A stretch of 64,000 bases of DNA from Nitrospirota bacterium (GTDB lineage Bacteria > Nitrospirota > Nitrospiria > Nitrospirales > Nitrospiraceae). Location: NCBI GenBank assembly GCA_030684575.1, contig JAUXVD010000014.1, positions 186,001 to 250,000 on the forward strand. The letters are read 5' to 3'. The stretch's first letter is position 1. Every line of letters starts with the position of its first letter. The notes beneath the pieces were generated by a model. It had not been told where the DNA came from and searched no databases. It saw only the letters and a list, made by a program, of their open reading frames with translations. Shown here piece by piece: positions 43,868 to 51,904 of the stretch. Made by a program: the position numbers and the translations under genes.

Positions 43868-43975
43868 CTCACTGCGCGCGTCCATTCCTGCTCGCTTTCC
43901 CCATTCAATAGCCATCAAAGCAAGGGCATCAGGAGCTTTTGATTGCGGCCGTCGAGCGAGCACAGGTCACTCAAC
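43868..43975 (-). repeat. reverse-oriented member of the dispersed repeat family
   Basis: The reverse complement carries GCTCGCTCGACGGCCGCA, ATCAAAAGCTCCT and TGGACGCGCGCAGTGAGGG, in the same order as 39836-39925. It lies just after the exported protein gene, at the 3' end of the histone-like gene. Confidence 0.6.
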
Positions 43976-44282
43976 GGAATTTGTTTTTAGCAGCCGCAAC
44001 CGTTTGGTCGATCATGTTTTCGGTCGTTCCGATCATTTTCCCGATCAGTTTCCCGATCGCTCTACCGGTCTTGCGCGCTTTGGCCTTTGCGGCGCTCTGA
44101 GCGCTCGTGGCTTTCCGCTTGACGACGTCGGCTCCTTTACGTGCCCTCGTACTTGACGCTTTGGCGAGGCTGCTCGTCTTCGATGCCACGGCAGCGCCCT
44201 TCTTTTTGACGTTCCGTTTGACGCTGGAGGCTTTCCGGACCACCTTCTTGCCGATTTTCTTCGCTGCTTTCTTCACCTTCAT
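43971..44282 (-). CDS. histone H1-like basic DNA-binding protein
   Basis: A 103-residue protein made largely of Lys, Ala, Arg and Ser (KVKKAAKKIGKKVVRKASS, KAKARKTGRAIGKLIGKMIG), typical of eukaryote-like H1 tails in bacteria that bind and compact DNA. The C-terminal 25 residues (TTENMIDQTVAAAKNKFR) form an amphipathic helix. The ribosome site is excellent: AAGGAGGTGTC 5 bases before the ATG. It is transcribed against its neighbours. Confidence 0.8.
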   Translation of the reverse strand: MKVKKAAKKIGKKVVRKASSVKRNVKKKGAAVASKTSSLAKASSTRARKGADVVKRKATSAQSAAKAKARKTGRAIGKLIGKMIGTTENMIDQTVAAAKNKFR

Positions 44283-44658
44283 GACACCTCCTTGATATGT
44301 GGATGGTGGTTTTCTGCCTCATCTCATCGAGGCCGGCTAGCTGAGCCTGCTAGCGTGACGTACAGTCTACGTATTAAACACGAAAAGGGGTCGAAAGTCT
44401 TTTCTTGATTCGTCGGGGGTAACTGGGTCAGACCCCTTAAGTTTGATCTCATTCAAGCGCGATGACGGATCGAATGGTGGATAAACCTTGAATGTTTCAG
44501 TAGACTTATCTTCGACCGCTTGTGGCGCTGGCGAATGATGGGGGACTGGCGCGATGAGCGGGGCAAGCGAGACGCAAGAAGCCTGGCCGCGATGAATAGA
44601 TGCCGGTTGTTGTAGGGGTTCTTGTGTTGAGGGAGAGAGAACAGGAAGAGGAGACGCC
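44283..44658. other. intergenic region between histone-like and HicB genes
   Basis: About 375 bases. It holds the palindromic GGGTCAGACCCC motif near 44427 and a stretch (CACGAAAA...TCTTGATTCGT, about 44377-44411) that recurs near 45970-46005. The 15-mer TTTCAGTAGACTTAT (44495-44509) also occurs before the DUF433 gene. No gene was found. Confidence 0.5.
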
Positions 44659-44865
44659 ATGAAGTTTACGATTACCATTACGCGCGACGAGGATGGGGTC
44701 TATATCGCTGAATGCCCCGCTATTCCTGGATGCGTCAGTCAAGGTAAGACGGAGGCGGACGCGCAAACCAATGTGCAGGATGCGATCAAGCAGTGCCTTG
44801 AAGCGCGTGCTGAGATGGGGATGCCGCTGACCGTTCTTACTCGTCAAGTGGAAGTCATCGCGTAA
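44659..44865 (+). CDS. hicB: HicB-family antitoxin
   Basis: A 68-residue antitoxin with the partial RNase H-like fold of HicB: FTITITRDEDGVYIAECPAIPGCVSQG, then a helix (EADAQTNVQDAIKQCLEARAE). There is no C-terminal DNA-binding domain, so it belongs to the short HicB type. AGGAG precedes the ATG. Its stop overlaps the HicA start (TAATG), so synthesis is coupled, antitoxin first. Confidence 0.88.
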   Translation: MKFTITITRDEDGVYIAECPAIPGCVSQGKTEADAQTNVQDAIKQCLEARAEMGMPLTVLTRQVEVIA

Positions 44866-45092
44866 TGCCGCCGGTTCCCCTTCTCTCTCCATCCGACGTC
44901 ATCAAGATTTTTCAGAGTCTTGGTTGGCAGATGGTTCGCCAGAAAGGCAGTCATATCATCATGACTAGGCCAGGCCACATCGCCACTCTCTCGATACCCA
45001 ATCACGCGGAAGTTGCACGGGGCACGCTACGCAGTCTGATCGCTAAAGCGGGGCTGACGGTTGAGCAATTCATTGCAGCCTCGAACAAGTAG
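44865..45092 (+). CDS. hicA: HicA-family mRNA interferase toxin
   Basis: A 75-residue toxin with the double-stranded-RNA-binding-like fold. The catalytic His lies in RQKGSHIIMTRPG. PNHAEVARGTLRSLIAKAGLT is typical of HicA/YcfA. It cleaves mRNA when not neutralised by HicB, which is encoded immediately upstream. Confidence 0.9.
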   Translation: MPPVPLLSPSDVIKIFQSLGWQMVRQKGSHIIMTRPGHIATLSIPNHAEVARGTLRSLIAKAGLTVEQFIAASNK

Positions 45093-45197
45093 TTCATCGA
45101 ACCTCCGCATGGCCCTCTGCGGGATCAGGGAGCATCGGAGGCAGTCTTCTCCAAGATATTATTGCTACCTGCCTTGAACAAGAAGAGTTCCCTCCCG

Positions 45198-45302
45198 TAG
45201 GATGCTCAAACAGTCCGTCCAGCAAGGCCGCAGGCGTGCCCCTCAGGGGTACGTTGAGGATTTCGACGAGCTGAGAACGAAGCTGGCGGACTGTTTCAGT
45301 AT
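45198..45302. repeat. palindromic GGATGC element, shorter copy
   Basis: The ends GGATGCTCAAACAGTCCG and CGGACTGTTTCAGTATCC form a terminal inverted repeat of about 18 bases. Internal CCCCTCAGGGGTACG hairpin. It is 105 bases long, lacks 16 bases present in the second copy, and separates the HicBA and AbrB-VapC pairs. Confidence 0.85.
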
Positions 45303-45381
45303 CCGTCCAGGAAGAGGGTTGTCTTGACCTAGAGCGTACGACGATATTATGATCGATCGTGAATTGGTATGGAGGTCCATC

Positions 45382-45591
45382 ATGGCCATGACGACGATTT
45401 CACCGAAATTTCAAATTGTGATTCCCAAGGAAGTGCGGGAAAAGCTTCATCTTGCCCCGAGCCAGCGGTTGCAGATTGTGGAAAAGGGCGGAGTCATCAC
45501 CCTGGTGCCGGAAGTCCCTCTGAAATCACTCAAGGGCGCGCTCAAGGGCATGTCTAAAACGGATCTTCGGGAGAAGAAGGACCGATTGTGA
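45382..45591 (+). CDS. AbrB-type antitoxin
   Basis: 69 residues, swapped-hairpin AbrB fold: TTISPKFQIVIPKEVREKLH and then QRLQIVEKGGVITLVP. The C-terminal part (LKGALKGMSKTDLREKKDRL) would wrap the toxin. ATG 45382 follows GGAGG; a frame from 45349 adds 11 residues without support. Its stop overlaps the toxin start (GTGA). Confidence 0.87.
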   Translation: MAMTTISPKFQIVIPKEVREKLHLAPSQRLQIVEKGGVITLVPEVPLKSLKGALKGMSKTDLREKKDRL

Positions 45592-45959
45592 AGGTCTTGC
45601 TGGATTCCAGCGGATGGATTGAATTCTTCACGGGTGGACCACTCGCCGAAAAATATGCGCCTTATCTCACCTCCCGGTATCAGCTCATCACGCCGACCAT
45701 CGTGCTGTATGAGGTCTACAAAAAGATCAAGCGGGAACGAGGGGAGGAGACGGCATTATTGTTCGCGGGACGGCTCAGCGCCACCCAGGTGGTTCAATTG
45801 ACAGAGTCGATTGCCCTCCTCGCTGCCGATGTGAGCTTGAAGCATGGTTTAGCGATGGCCGACGCGATTGTGTATGCCACTGCTCGGGACCAAGAAGCTG
45901 AGGTCGTCACAGGGGACGCGGACTTGAAGGATTTGCCTGGAGTGGTTTACGTCAAGTAG
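45588..45959 (+). CDS. vapC: VapC-type PIN-domain toxin
   Basis: A 123-residue ribonuclease toxin starting at GTG. The four acidic PIN residues are visible: Asp6 in LLDSSGWIEF, Glu in VLYEVYKKIK, Asp in MADAIVYATA and Asp in VVTGDADLKDLPGV. It is translationally coupled to the AbrB-type antitoxin. Confidence 0.9.
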   Translation: MKVLLDSSGWIEFFTGGPLAEKYAPYLTSRYQLITPTIVLYEVYKKIKRERGEETALLFAGRLSATQVVQLTESIALLAADVSLKHGLAMADAIVYATARDQEAEVVTGDADLKDLPGVVYVK

Positions 45960-46006
45960 ATATCCGAGGACACGAAAATTTGGCGGAAGTTTTTTCTTGA
46001 TTCGTA

Positions 46007-46127
46007 GGATGCTCAAACAGTCCGTCCAGCAAGGCCGCAGGCGAGTCGAAACCGGAGGCGTACCCTCAGGGGTACGTTGAGGATTTCGACGAGCTGAGAA
46101 CGAAGCTGGCGGACTGTTTCAGCATCC
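46007..46127. repeat. palindromic GGATGC element, full-length copy
   Basis: 121 bases, same as 45198-45302 but with the extra AGTCGAAACCGGAGG block. This gives a second internal pairing: GTCGAAA with TTTCGAC and CGTACCC with GGGTACG. The ends GGATGCT...AGCATCC are complementary. Confidence 0.87.
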
Positions 46128-46145
46128 GATTAAAGGAGAGACGTC

Positions 46146-46571
46146 ATGGCGAATGAAGTTACGCGCAAAGCTTGGCGCGAGTTGGGGTTTTATTGCGGGA
46201 AAAGCGATGCGGCGAAGGAATGGCGTATTGTCGGGTCGGTGGCGGGGTTGCGGAAGTTCGCGGCTGAGATCCGGGCCTATGCGTCCAATCCGGCGAACGA
46301 TCGGCTGTCGGAATATGCTCAGTTCGGACCGGCGATGAATCTCGAAATCGGCACCTCGCATCAACCGGAAATTACCGAGCAGTGGATCGGCGGCCCGGTG
46401 GTGGACCTGCTCCGGCTGGCGACGTTTATCGAGCGGAGCGTGCAAGCCAATGTGGTCGGGAAGTCCGTGGCCCTGCGCTCGAATTTCTCGCCCATGGCTC
46501 CCTATGAACTCGTCCTGGACGTGCGCGATGACGAGTTTGACCCTGCCTCCGCTGACCCAACCTGTCAGTGA
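46146..46571 (+). CDS. conserved protein of unknown function
   Basis: A 141-residue acidic soluble protein. AAAGGAGAG precedes its ATG. The body (WRELGFYCGKSDAAKEWRIVG, LSEYAQFGPAMNLEIGTSHQ, GPVVDLLRLATFIERSV) suggests a mixed alpha/beta fold. No family or catalytic motif was recognised. It lies directly after the GGATGC element and before the third toxin pair, so an orphan immunity-type or antitoxin-like role is conceivable but not supported by sequence. Confidence 0.65.
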   Translation: MANEVTRKAWRELGFYCGKSDAAKEWRIVGSVAGLRKFAAEIRAYASNPANDRLSEYAQFGPAMNLEIGTSHQPEITEQWIGGPVVDLLRLATFIERSVQANVVGKSVALRSNFSPMAPYELVLDVRDDEFDPASADPTCQ

Positions 46572-46692
46572 ACGGGGGGATGGGGAAAGGGGCCTGGGTG
46601 GTAGATATAGGACCGGATTTTCAGTAGACTTATTCCTCGGCCTTGGGATCTGTCAGTATCTAGGCTACGGATCTGCTCAGGAGGTTTTGATT

Positions 46693-46917
46693 ATGGCTGA
46701 ACTCGCAGAACGTATTACCGTCAATCCTGCACAGTGCGGAGGGCGGCCCTGTATCCGTGGTATGCGGATTCGGGTGATCGACGTCCTGGACCTGCTTGCC
46801 ACAGGACTCACTCAGCAGCAAGTCCTCAAGGAACTGCCGGACCTCGAAGCGGAAGATATCCCGGCTTGTCTTCGCTTTGCCAGTAGTCGGCTCAATCACC
46901 CAATCCTCGCTGCGTGA
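46693..46917 (+). CDS. DUF433 antitoxin
   Basis: A 74-residue protein of the DUF433 family: ERITVNPAQCGGRPCIRGMRIRVIDVLDLLATGLT, then QQVLKELPDLEAEDIPACLRFA, a winged-helix type DNA-binding antitoxin. The start is ATG 46693. The longer frame from 46450 covers the end of the previous gene. Its stop overlaps the GTG of the toxin (GTGA). Confidence 0.9.
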   Translation: MAELAERITVNPAQCGGRPCIRGMRIRVIDVLDLLATGLTQQQVLKELPDLEAEDIPACLRFASSRLNHPILAA

Positions 46918-47258
46918 AGATCTGGCTCGACGCGCAGATTTCTCCTGATATCGCTCAATGGTTTCGCGTGACATACGGCGTTGAGGCCTTGCCGGTCAAG
47001 GCCTTGGGATTTCGCGACGCAACAGATCGCAACATCTTTCTTGCCGCGCGCGAGGCGCGAGCCGTTGTGCTGACGAAAGACCGCGATCTGGTCGATCTTG
47101 TCACCCAACTCGGCTCACCACCCCAGATCTTGTGGGTCACTTGCAGGAACACATCGAATGCAAAGCTGAAGTCGATACTCACGCAGGCTTGGCCTTCAGT
47201 CGTCATTCTTCTCGTGGCAGGCGAAGCAGTTATTGAAATCAGTGACATAACGGTTTAA
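46914..47258 (+). CDS. DUF5615 PIN-like toxin
   Basis: 114 residues, GTG start. DUF5615 is a Mut7-C/PIN-like nuclease family. IWLDAQISPDIAQWF carries the first Asp, and VLTKDRDLVDLVTQLG the second acidic motif. It usually pairs with DUF433, as here. It completes a run of three toxin-antitoxin operons in 2.6 kb. Confidence 0.9.
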   Translation: MKIWLDAQISPDIAQWFRVTYGVEALPVKALGFRDATDRNIFLAAREARAVVLTKDRDLVDLVTQLGSPPQILWVTCRNTSNAKLKSILTQAWPSVVILLVAGEAVIEISDITV

Positions 47259-47480
47259 TCGACCCGCTATACAGATCCTGTCTATTACGCACAGTGCCCA
47301 CAAAATATCGCCTTGGGAAGGCTGCGAAGGAGCTGCTCAAGATTTCATCTTCATAGACGAAATCCATTCGGCGATATTTCTGCCAGAGCCCGCCCAGCGG
47401 CATGTTCCATATCTAGCCGCACGATATGCCTGAGCACGAGCGTGTGATCCTGTTGATGGGGGTTGGGCTCGCGGACTGAA
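47239..47480 (-). pseudogene. degraded coding remnant
   Basis: On the minus strand two adjacent frames read as protein-like: DHTLVLRHIVRLDMEHAAGRALAEIS in one, then LGGLWQKYRRMDFVYEDEIL and AFPRRYFVGTVRNRQDLYSG in the other, ending at a TGA that overlaps the DUF5615 gene. One frameshift near 47380-47400 would join them. No start is evident, and no family was recognised. Confidence 0.4.
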
Positions 47481-47503
47481 AATCCTGAGGATCGGGGTTT
47501 CGA

Positions 47504-47910
47504 TTACTGCTTGCTGCAGTTCGGACTGCCGCGATAGGAAAATAGCAGGTCCAGATTGTTCAGCCGGGTTATTTCGAGAGGTGTAAGCCCGTGAAGTGGA
47601 ACGTCATAGGCATATGCATATCGTTTCCTGCCTAATGCCACCCATTCCCGATAGAGCCCGCAGATTTCAGCCTGAGCCCCAGCAGATCCCTGCGGCCAGG
47701 GCCCGGTCTTGCCTCGATACCCTTCCCTGTAAAGATTCGCTCGTAGACTAACGCAGGCGGTTGGATGTCGAGGAAGCGGCAGTCCGGCCGCTGCGGACTT
47801 TCAGTATAGGTATCGCCGTCGACATTGGGGTAGGCGTAGACCTCAGCCGATGATTCGTTCGGTGTCAGGAATAGGAATAGGAGAAAGAAGACGTACCTAG
47901 AAGGTACCAG
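47504..47910 (-). pseudogene. frameshifted gene for a small secreted protein
   Basis: The minus strand reads a signal-like N-terminus (YVFFLLFLFLTPNESSA) followed by EVYAYPNVDGDTYTESPQRP and CRFLDIQPPALVYERIF. The sense then continues in another frame as LYREGYRGKTGPWPQGSAGA and EICGLYREWVALGRKRYAYA, then VPLHGLTPLEITRLNNLDLL, to a stop at 47504-47506. The switch lies near 47740. The start codon is also unclear. The protein-like composition in both halves argues for a recently broken gene. Confidence 0.6.
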
Positions 47911-47963
47911 TATTTATCTATTCAGGAATCCCGAAGGCGTCGTTCTCGTTTAGCACCATATGG

Positions 47964-50573
47964 TCAGTTGGCTTTCTGTGCGTAGGCCTGTTTGACCAAT
48001 ATTTCAACCGACTTGAAATGTCGATCCGGCAGGTTCTTGAAGCGTCTCTTGCAGTCGGCTAGTGCCTCCTCCACTGTCGCGAATGGTTGGATCGTGGCCA
48101 GGAGATGTTCGTAGTAGTCCATGAGTTTGAGTTCGACCGTTCTCGTGAGGGAGGGGTCGCCCGCCAACGTGGCAGCAGCCTGGGCTTTGTCGCCGCTTGT
48201 GTCGACCAGCGCCTGGAAGCAGAGACCCTTGAGCCGCTGGGTCACTGTGCTCCTGTCCCACCCAAGGGCCTTGGCGGTCGCCTGCATGTCGAAGCCATTG
48301 AGGCGCAGGCAATCGAGGACGGCGGCATCGCCGGCTGGCTCCGGCAATATTTTTGGTGTGCGCGCGCGATCTGACGATGTGGTGGCTGTTGCCTGCTGCA
48401 ATCGAAGATCGTCCTTCGTCAGCAGGGGCCCCTCGGCGAGTGCGACCGCCTGTTCGAGGCATTGTCGCAATTCGCGGACGTTCCCTTTCCACTCATGCTG
48501 CAGCAGCGCGTCGAGCGCGTCCTGCGTGAGCCTCGGGGCTTCCCGTCCCAGTTGCTGGGCTTGGCCGGTCAGGTAATGTTCGGCCAACAGGCCGATATCG
48601 TCCTTCCGGTCCTGCAATGGTGGGAGCCGAAACACCAGTCCCTTCAGTCTGAAATACAAATCTTCGCGGAACCAGCCTTCGGACACGCCTCGCTGCAGAT
48701 CGCGATTCGTCGCGGCCACTACGCGGACATCGACCGTCGTTGGGGTCGTTGCGCCGACGCGATAGAAGGTCTTTTCTTGCAGCACGCGAAGCAGCTTGCC
48801 TTGATGTTCCAGCCGCAGATCGCCGATTTCGTCGAGGAAGAGCGTACCGTGATGCGCCAGTTCGAAGTAGCCGCGCCGATCCATCGTCGCGCCGGTGAAG
48901 CTGCCGCGTACATGGCCGAACAGTTCGCTCTCAAAGAGCTCCGGTGAGATGGCCGCCATGTTGACGGCGATGAAAGGTTTGCCGGATCTTGGACTCAGCA
49001 GATGGATCGCGCGCGCAAATAGTTCTTTGCCCGTGCCGGCCTCACCCAGCAAGAGTGCGGGCAACTGAGACTTGGCACCTTTTTTTAGATCGCGGAAGAG
49101 TCCGAGCAGGTGATGGTTCTGCGTGACGATGCCCAGTTTGCGGCATTCGTCGCGCAGTTGCTCCAGTTCTGCATCCCCCGGCTTGCGGCTGCTTTCGGTG
49201 ACGGCGCGTAGCCCTGCCAATTCCAGACCCAAGTCCTGTAGTTGTTGTCTGGCGGCTTCTTCCTGCGCCTGCACCTCGGTCAATTCTGTTCGCAATGTTT
49301 CTGCAGAGCGTGAGAGGTCTTGCTGGCGGCCGGTCGACTGGGCGACGGCGGCTCGTGCCTGATCCAGGTCTTCTTGCAGCGCTTCGGCCCGGTTCTCACG
49401 CAGGACCAGGGCCTCGCGGACTGCCACGGCTTCCTGCTGGACGCGCAGCATGTCCCGTTCGAGGAGGACCATCCGTTGGCCTGCCGTGAGGTGAGTCCAG
49501 ACGGTGGCGCCGACGAACACAAGGGCCAAGGCACTGAGTGGCAGGGCCAGGGGAAGCACCAGATGCGCGAGGGCTAATGCCGCCACCAGCAGGCATCCGT
49601 AGACGAGGACGACGGCTCCTGCGAAGAGGAAGGACCGTGAGCCACCTGCATGCAGCAGAAACCAGGCGACGAGGCTTGCGAGCAGGAGGGTGACGAGGCC
49701 GCTGTTCAGCAGGCCAAGCCGACAGACCCGGTTGTCGGTCAGGAGCATGTTGAGCAGATGGAGGTGGATCGCAGATCCGGAGACGGACTGGCCCGTCGGC
49801 AAGAGCCATGTGGCCGCTGGTGTTGGATCGGGTAGGAAGACGACGACCTTGTCTTTGAACCAGCTGTCGAGCCGTTCATCGTGATGGGTTTCCAGGGCTT
49901 CCCAGAGGGCAGCAAATGACAGGGTCGGCAGGTTTCCAAGGGTGCCGTCTCCTGCATAGTTCACGAGGGCGATGGTGCCGGTCTGGTTCGCCTGGGGTTG
50001 CGTCAGCTTATAGAGTGCCAGTCCGAATGCTGGAACAGACTCTGTGCCCAGCTCTGCAGACAGAGGCACGGTACGCGTGACATGGTCCTGGCTTGGGGAA
50101 ACCAGGAGATGGCTGAGGACCATCGCCTCCGAGGTTAGCGGCGACTCGGTCTCATAGGGATAGACGACAGGCCCTGCGTTTCTGGTGGCTTCCAGGAGCA
50201 ACGCGTCGCTGGCGGCGCCGCCGAGCTGTGCCTGGCTGGGCTGCGCGATACGATGGTCCAGGCCGATCGCTGTCGCTCCGCTGTTATGTGCGGCAGTGAT
50301 GAAGCGGGCGAGGACCGCCCGATCCCATGGGCCGGTTCCAAATTTTGTTTCGCTGGCTTGATCGCGCGTGATGAGGAGGAGCGAGGGACTAATCTGAACG
50401 GGTGCGCGCTGCCGGAGCCAGGTATCGTAGGCCGTCCAGTCGAGTGCGGTGAATGTCGCAGGAGCGAGGCCCCCGAGGCTGAGCGCCAGAATCGTCGCGC
50501 CCAATCCCATGGCACCGGCTTGGAGCCAGACTGACTGGAGGAAGAGGCGCCAGGTTTGAGAGAGGTCTGACAT
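47964..50573 (-). CDS. CHASE2-domain sigma-54-dependent transcriptional activator
   Basis: 869 residues. N-terminal helix, then a periplasmic CHASE2 sensor (about 40-280: FTALDWTAYDTWLRQRAPV, LLITRDQASETKFG), then about three membrane helices (295-370) and a coiled coil (380-475). The AAA+ domain has Walker A GEAGTGKE and Walker B TLFLDEIGDL. The sigma-54 contact loop is GSFTGA in place of GAFTGA. WKGNVRELRQ ends the AAA+ part, and a Fis-type helix-turn-helix (ATAKALGWDRSTVTQRLKG) and a helical tail follow. It is unusual for an enhancer-binding protein to carry its own membrane sensor. It is the last gene of a minus-strand operon. Confidence 0.9.
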   Translation of the reverse strand: MSDLSQTWRLFLQSVWLQAGAMGLGATILALSLGGLAPATFTALDWTAYDTWLRQRAPVQISPSLLLITRDQASETKFGTGPWDRAVLARFITAAHNSGATAIGLDHRIAQPSQAQLGGAASDALLLEATRNAGPVVYPYETESPLTSEAMVLSHLLVSPSQDHVTRTVPLSAELGTESVPAFGLALYKLTQPQANQTGTIALVNYAGDGTLGNLPTLSFAALWEALETHHDERLDSWFKDKVVVFLPDPTPAATWLLPTGQSVSGSAIHLHLLNMLLTDNRVCRLGLLNSGLVTLLLASLVAWFLLHAGGSRSFLFAGAVVLVYGCLLVAALALAHLVLPLALPLSALALVFVGATVWTHLTAGQRMVLLERDMLRVQQEAVAVREALVLRENRAEALQEDLDQARAAVAQSTGRQQDLSRSAETLRTELTEVQAQEEAARQQLQDLGLELAGLRAVTESSRKPGDAELEQLRDECRKLGIVTQNHHLLGLFRDLKKGAKSQLPALLLGEAGTGKELFARAIHLLSPRSGKPFIAVNMAAISPELFESELFGHVRGSFTGATMDRRGYFELAHHGTLFLDEIGDLRLEHQGKLLRVLQEKTFYRVGATTPTTVDVRVVAATNRDLQRGVSEGWFREDLYFRLKGLVFRLPPLQDRKDDIGLLAEHYLTGQAQQLGREAPRLTQDALDALLQHEWKGNVRELRQCLEQAVALAEGPLLTKDDLRLQQATATTSSDRARTPKILPEPAGDAAVLDCLRLNGFDMQATAKALGWDRSTVTQRLKGLCFQALVDTSGDKAQAAATLAGDPSLTRTVELKLMDYYEHLLATIQPFATVEEALADCKRRFKNLPDRHFKSVEILVKQAYAQKAN

Positions 50574-50577
50574 GCGG

Positions 50578-51813
50578 CTATGGCTGCAAGGAGAGTTCGT
50601 CCATCACCGCTTTAACTTCCTGCTTCGGTAATCCCCGAACGGCGGTGATCGCTTTCTGTCTGTCGGGCTTCATGCCGAGGCCCTTGCCGTAGATACGAGC
50701 CAGAATTTTCTTGGCCGGTCCGAATCCCTCGCCGGCCGTGGCCTCGAAGCAGGCCAGGATTTTCTTGTCGAAGGGAGGCAGGGATGGTTCCCAGCCTGTT
50801 TCATAGAGTCGGGCGAGTTCGGTCTGCGCCATGTCGCTGAGGGCATAACATTCTTGGAGCAGTACTGGGATGGCATGGTCCGTTCGATTTTGCTTCAGCA
50901 ACGTTGTCCCTAGCGTCTCGCTGTCGCCGTTGTGCGCGAGGTCTGGAAAGCGCTCCCAGATCTTTTCCCGATAGCCTTGAAAGGCCTTCAAGGCTTCAAG
51001 GCGGTTCTGTTCCGGCTGGACCGGCGAGAGGGCTTGGCGGCGGAGGATGGACAGGGCGGAGGCGGCCGGTTGATGTCCGAATTCAATCGCTTTGGTCCAC
51101 CAATAGACGGCGAGCGTTCCGCTCTTGGTCACACCCTGGCCTGCACGATAGGCATTGCCAAGAAAGAACTGCGCCTGCGGGATGCCGCTCGCGGCCGCTT
51201 CCTCCATGAATTGCGCGGACTCCTGGTCTCGCTTGGCTAACTTGAGTACGAGTGCCAGGCGGTAGCGGGCGTCGGGAAAGGAGGGCTGCAGCTCCAGCGC
51301 TTGCTGGTACGACTGAATCGCTCCTTTGATATTGCCGGTGGTGTAGTAGGCGGTGCCGAGATTGTAGTGGGCTTGCGTCAACTCCGGATTGAGTCTGGCC
51401 GCTTCCTTCAATTCCATGACCGATGCGCGCCAGTCTTGTTTGGCCATCAAGGCTCTGCCGAGCTGGAGATGTGCCAGGGCATGATCGGGCTTCAGCGCAA
51501 TGGCGATGCGGCATTCGTCGATCGCGGTATCCAGATCGCCGATTCGATAGAGCGCCTCGGCCAACTTGAGCCGGTCGTCAGCGTTCTGCGGAGACAGGCG
51601 GACGGTCTCGCGCAGTTCGCCCAGCAGACTGACGGCATCGTCTCGTTCGTGAGGCCGCAATTCTGGAAGCTGGAGAGGCGGTGTTGACGAGGGCGGCTCC
51701 GTCGAAACCGGTGGCGTCTGATTGTCAGGCGTCTCCGCCAACGACGAATCGATTGAGTGAAGCCAGGCGCAGGATGCAAGGAAGAGGATCGCGAGAACCA
51801 ATCGGCGCTTCAT
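50578..51813 (-). CDS. exported TPR/Sel1-repeat protein
   Basis: 411 residues with a signal peptide (LVLAILFLASCAWLHSIDSSLA). TPR repeats (KLAEALYRIGDLDTAIDECR, ALAHLQLGRALMAKQDWRAS, AHYNLGTAYYTTGNIKGAIQ) lead into Sel1-type repeats (QAQFFLGNAYRAGQGVTKSG, LARLYETGWEPSLPPFDKK). It is probably a periplasmic interaction scaffold. ATG 51813 is preferred to 51900 because the signal peptide starts there. Its gene ends 4 bases before the CHASE2 gene, so it may work with that sensor. Confidence 0.85.
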   Translation of the reverse strand: MKRRLVLAILFLASCAWLHSIDSSLAETPDNQTPPVSTEPPSSTPPLQLPELRPHERDDAVSLLGELRETVRLSPQNADDRLKLAEALYRIGDLDTAIDECRIAIALKPDHALAHLQLGRALMAKQDWRASVMELKEAARLNPELTQAHYNLGTAYYTTGNIKGAIQSYQQALELQPSFPDARYRLALVLKLAKRDQESAQFMEEAAASGIPQAQFFLGNAYRAGQGVTKSGTLAVYWWTKAIEFGHQPAASALSILRRQALSPVQPEQNRLEALKAFQGYREKIWERFPDLAHNGDSETLGTTLLKQNRTDHAIPVLLQECYALSDMAQTELARLYETGWEPSLPPFDKKILACFEATAGEGFGPAKKILARIYGKGLGMKPDRQKAITAVRGLPKQEVKAVMDELSLQP

Positions 51814-51904
51814 TGAATCGTGCGGTCCTCCAGCTGTTGTGACGAGGTCGATAGTATATCGTATTGGAATGAGCGGGAATAGCTCCCGGCCTGCAGCCAC
51901 ACCA

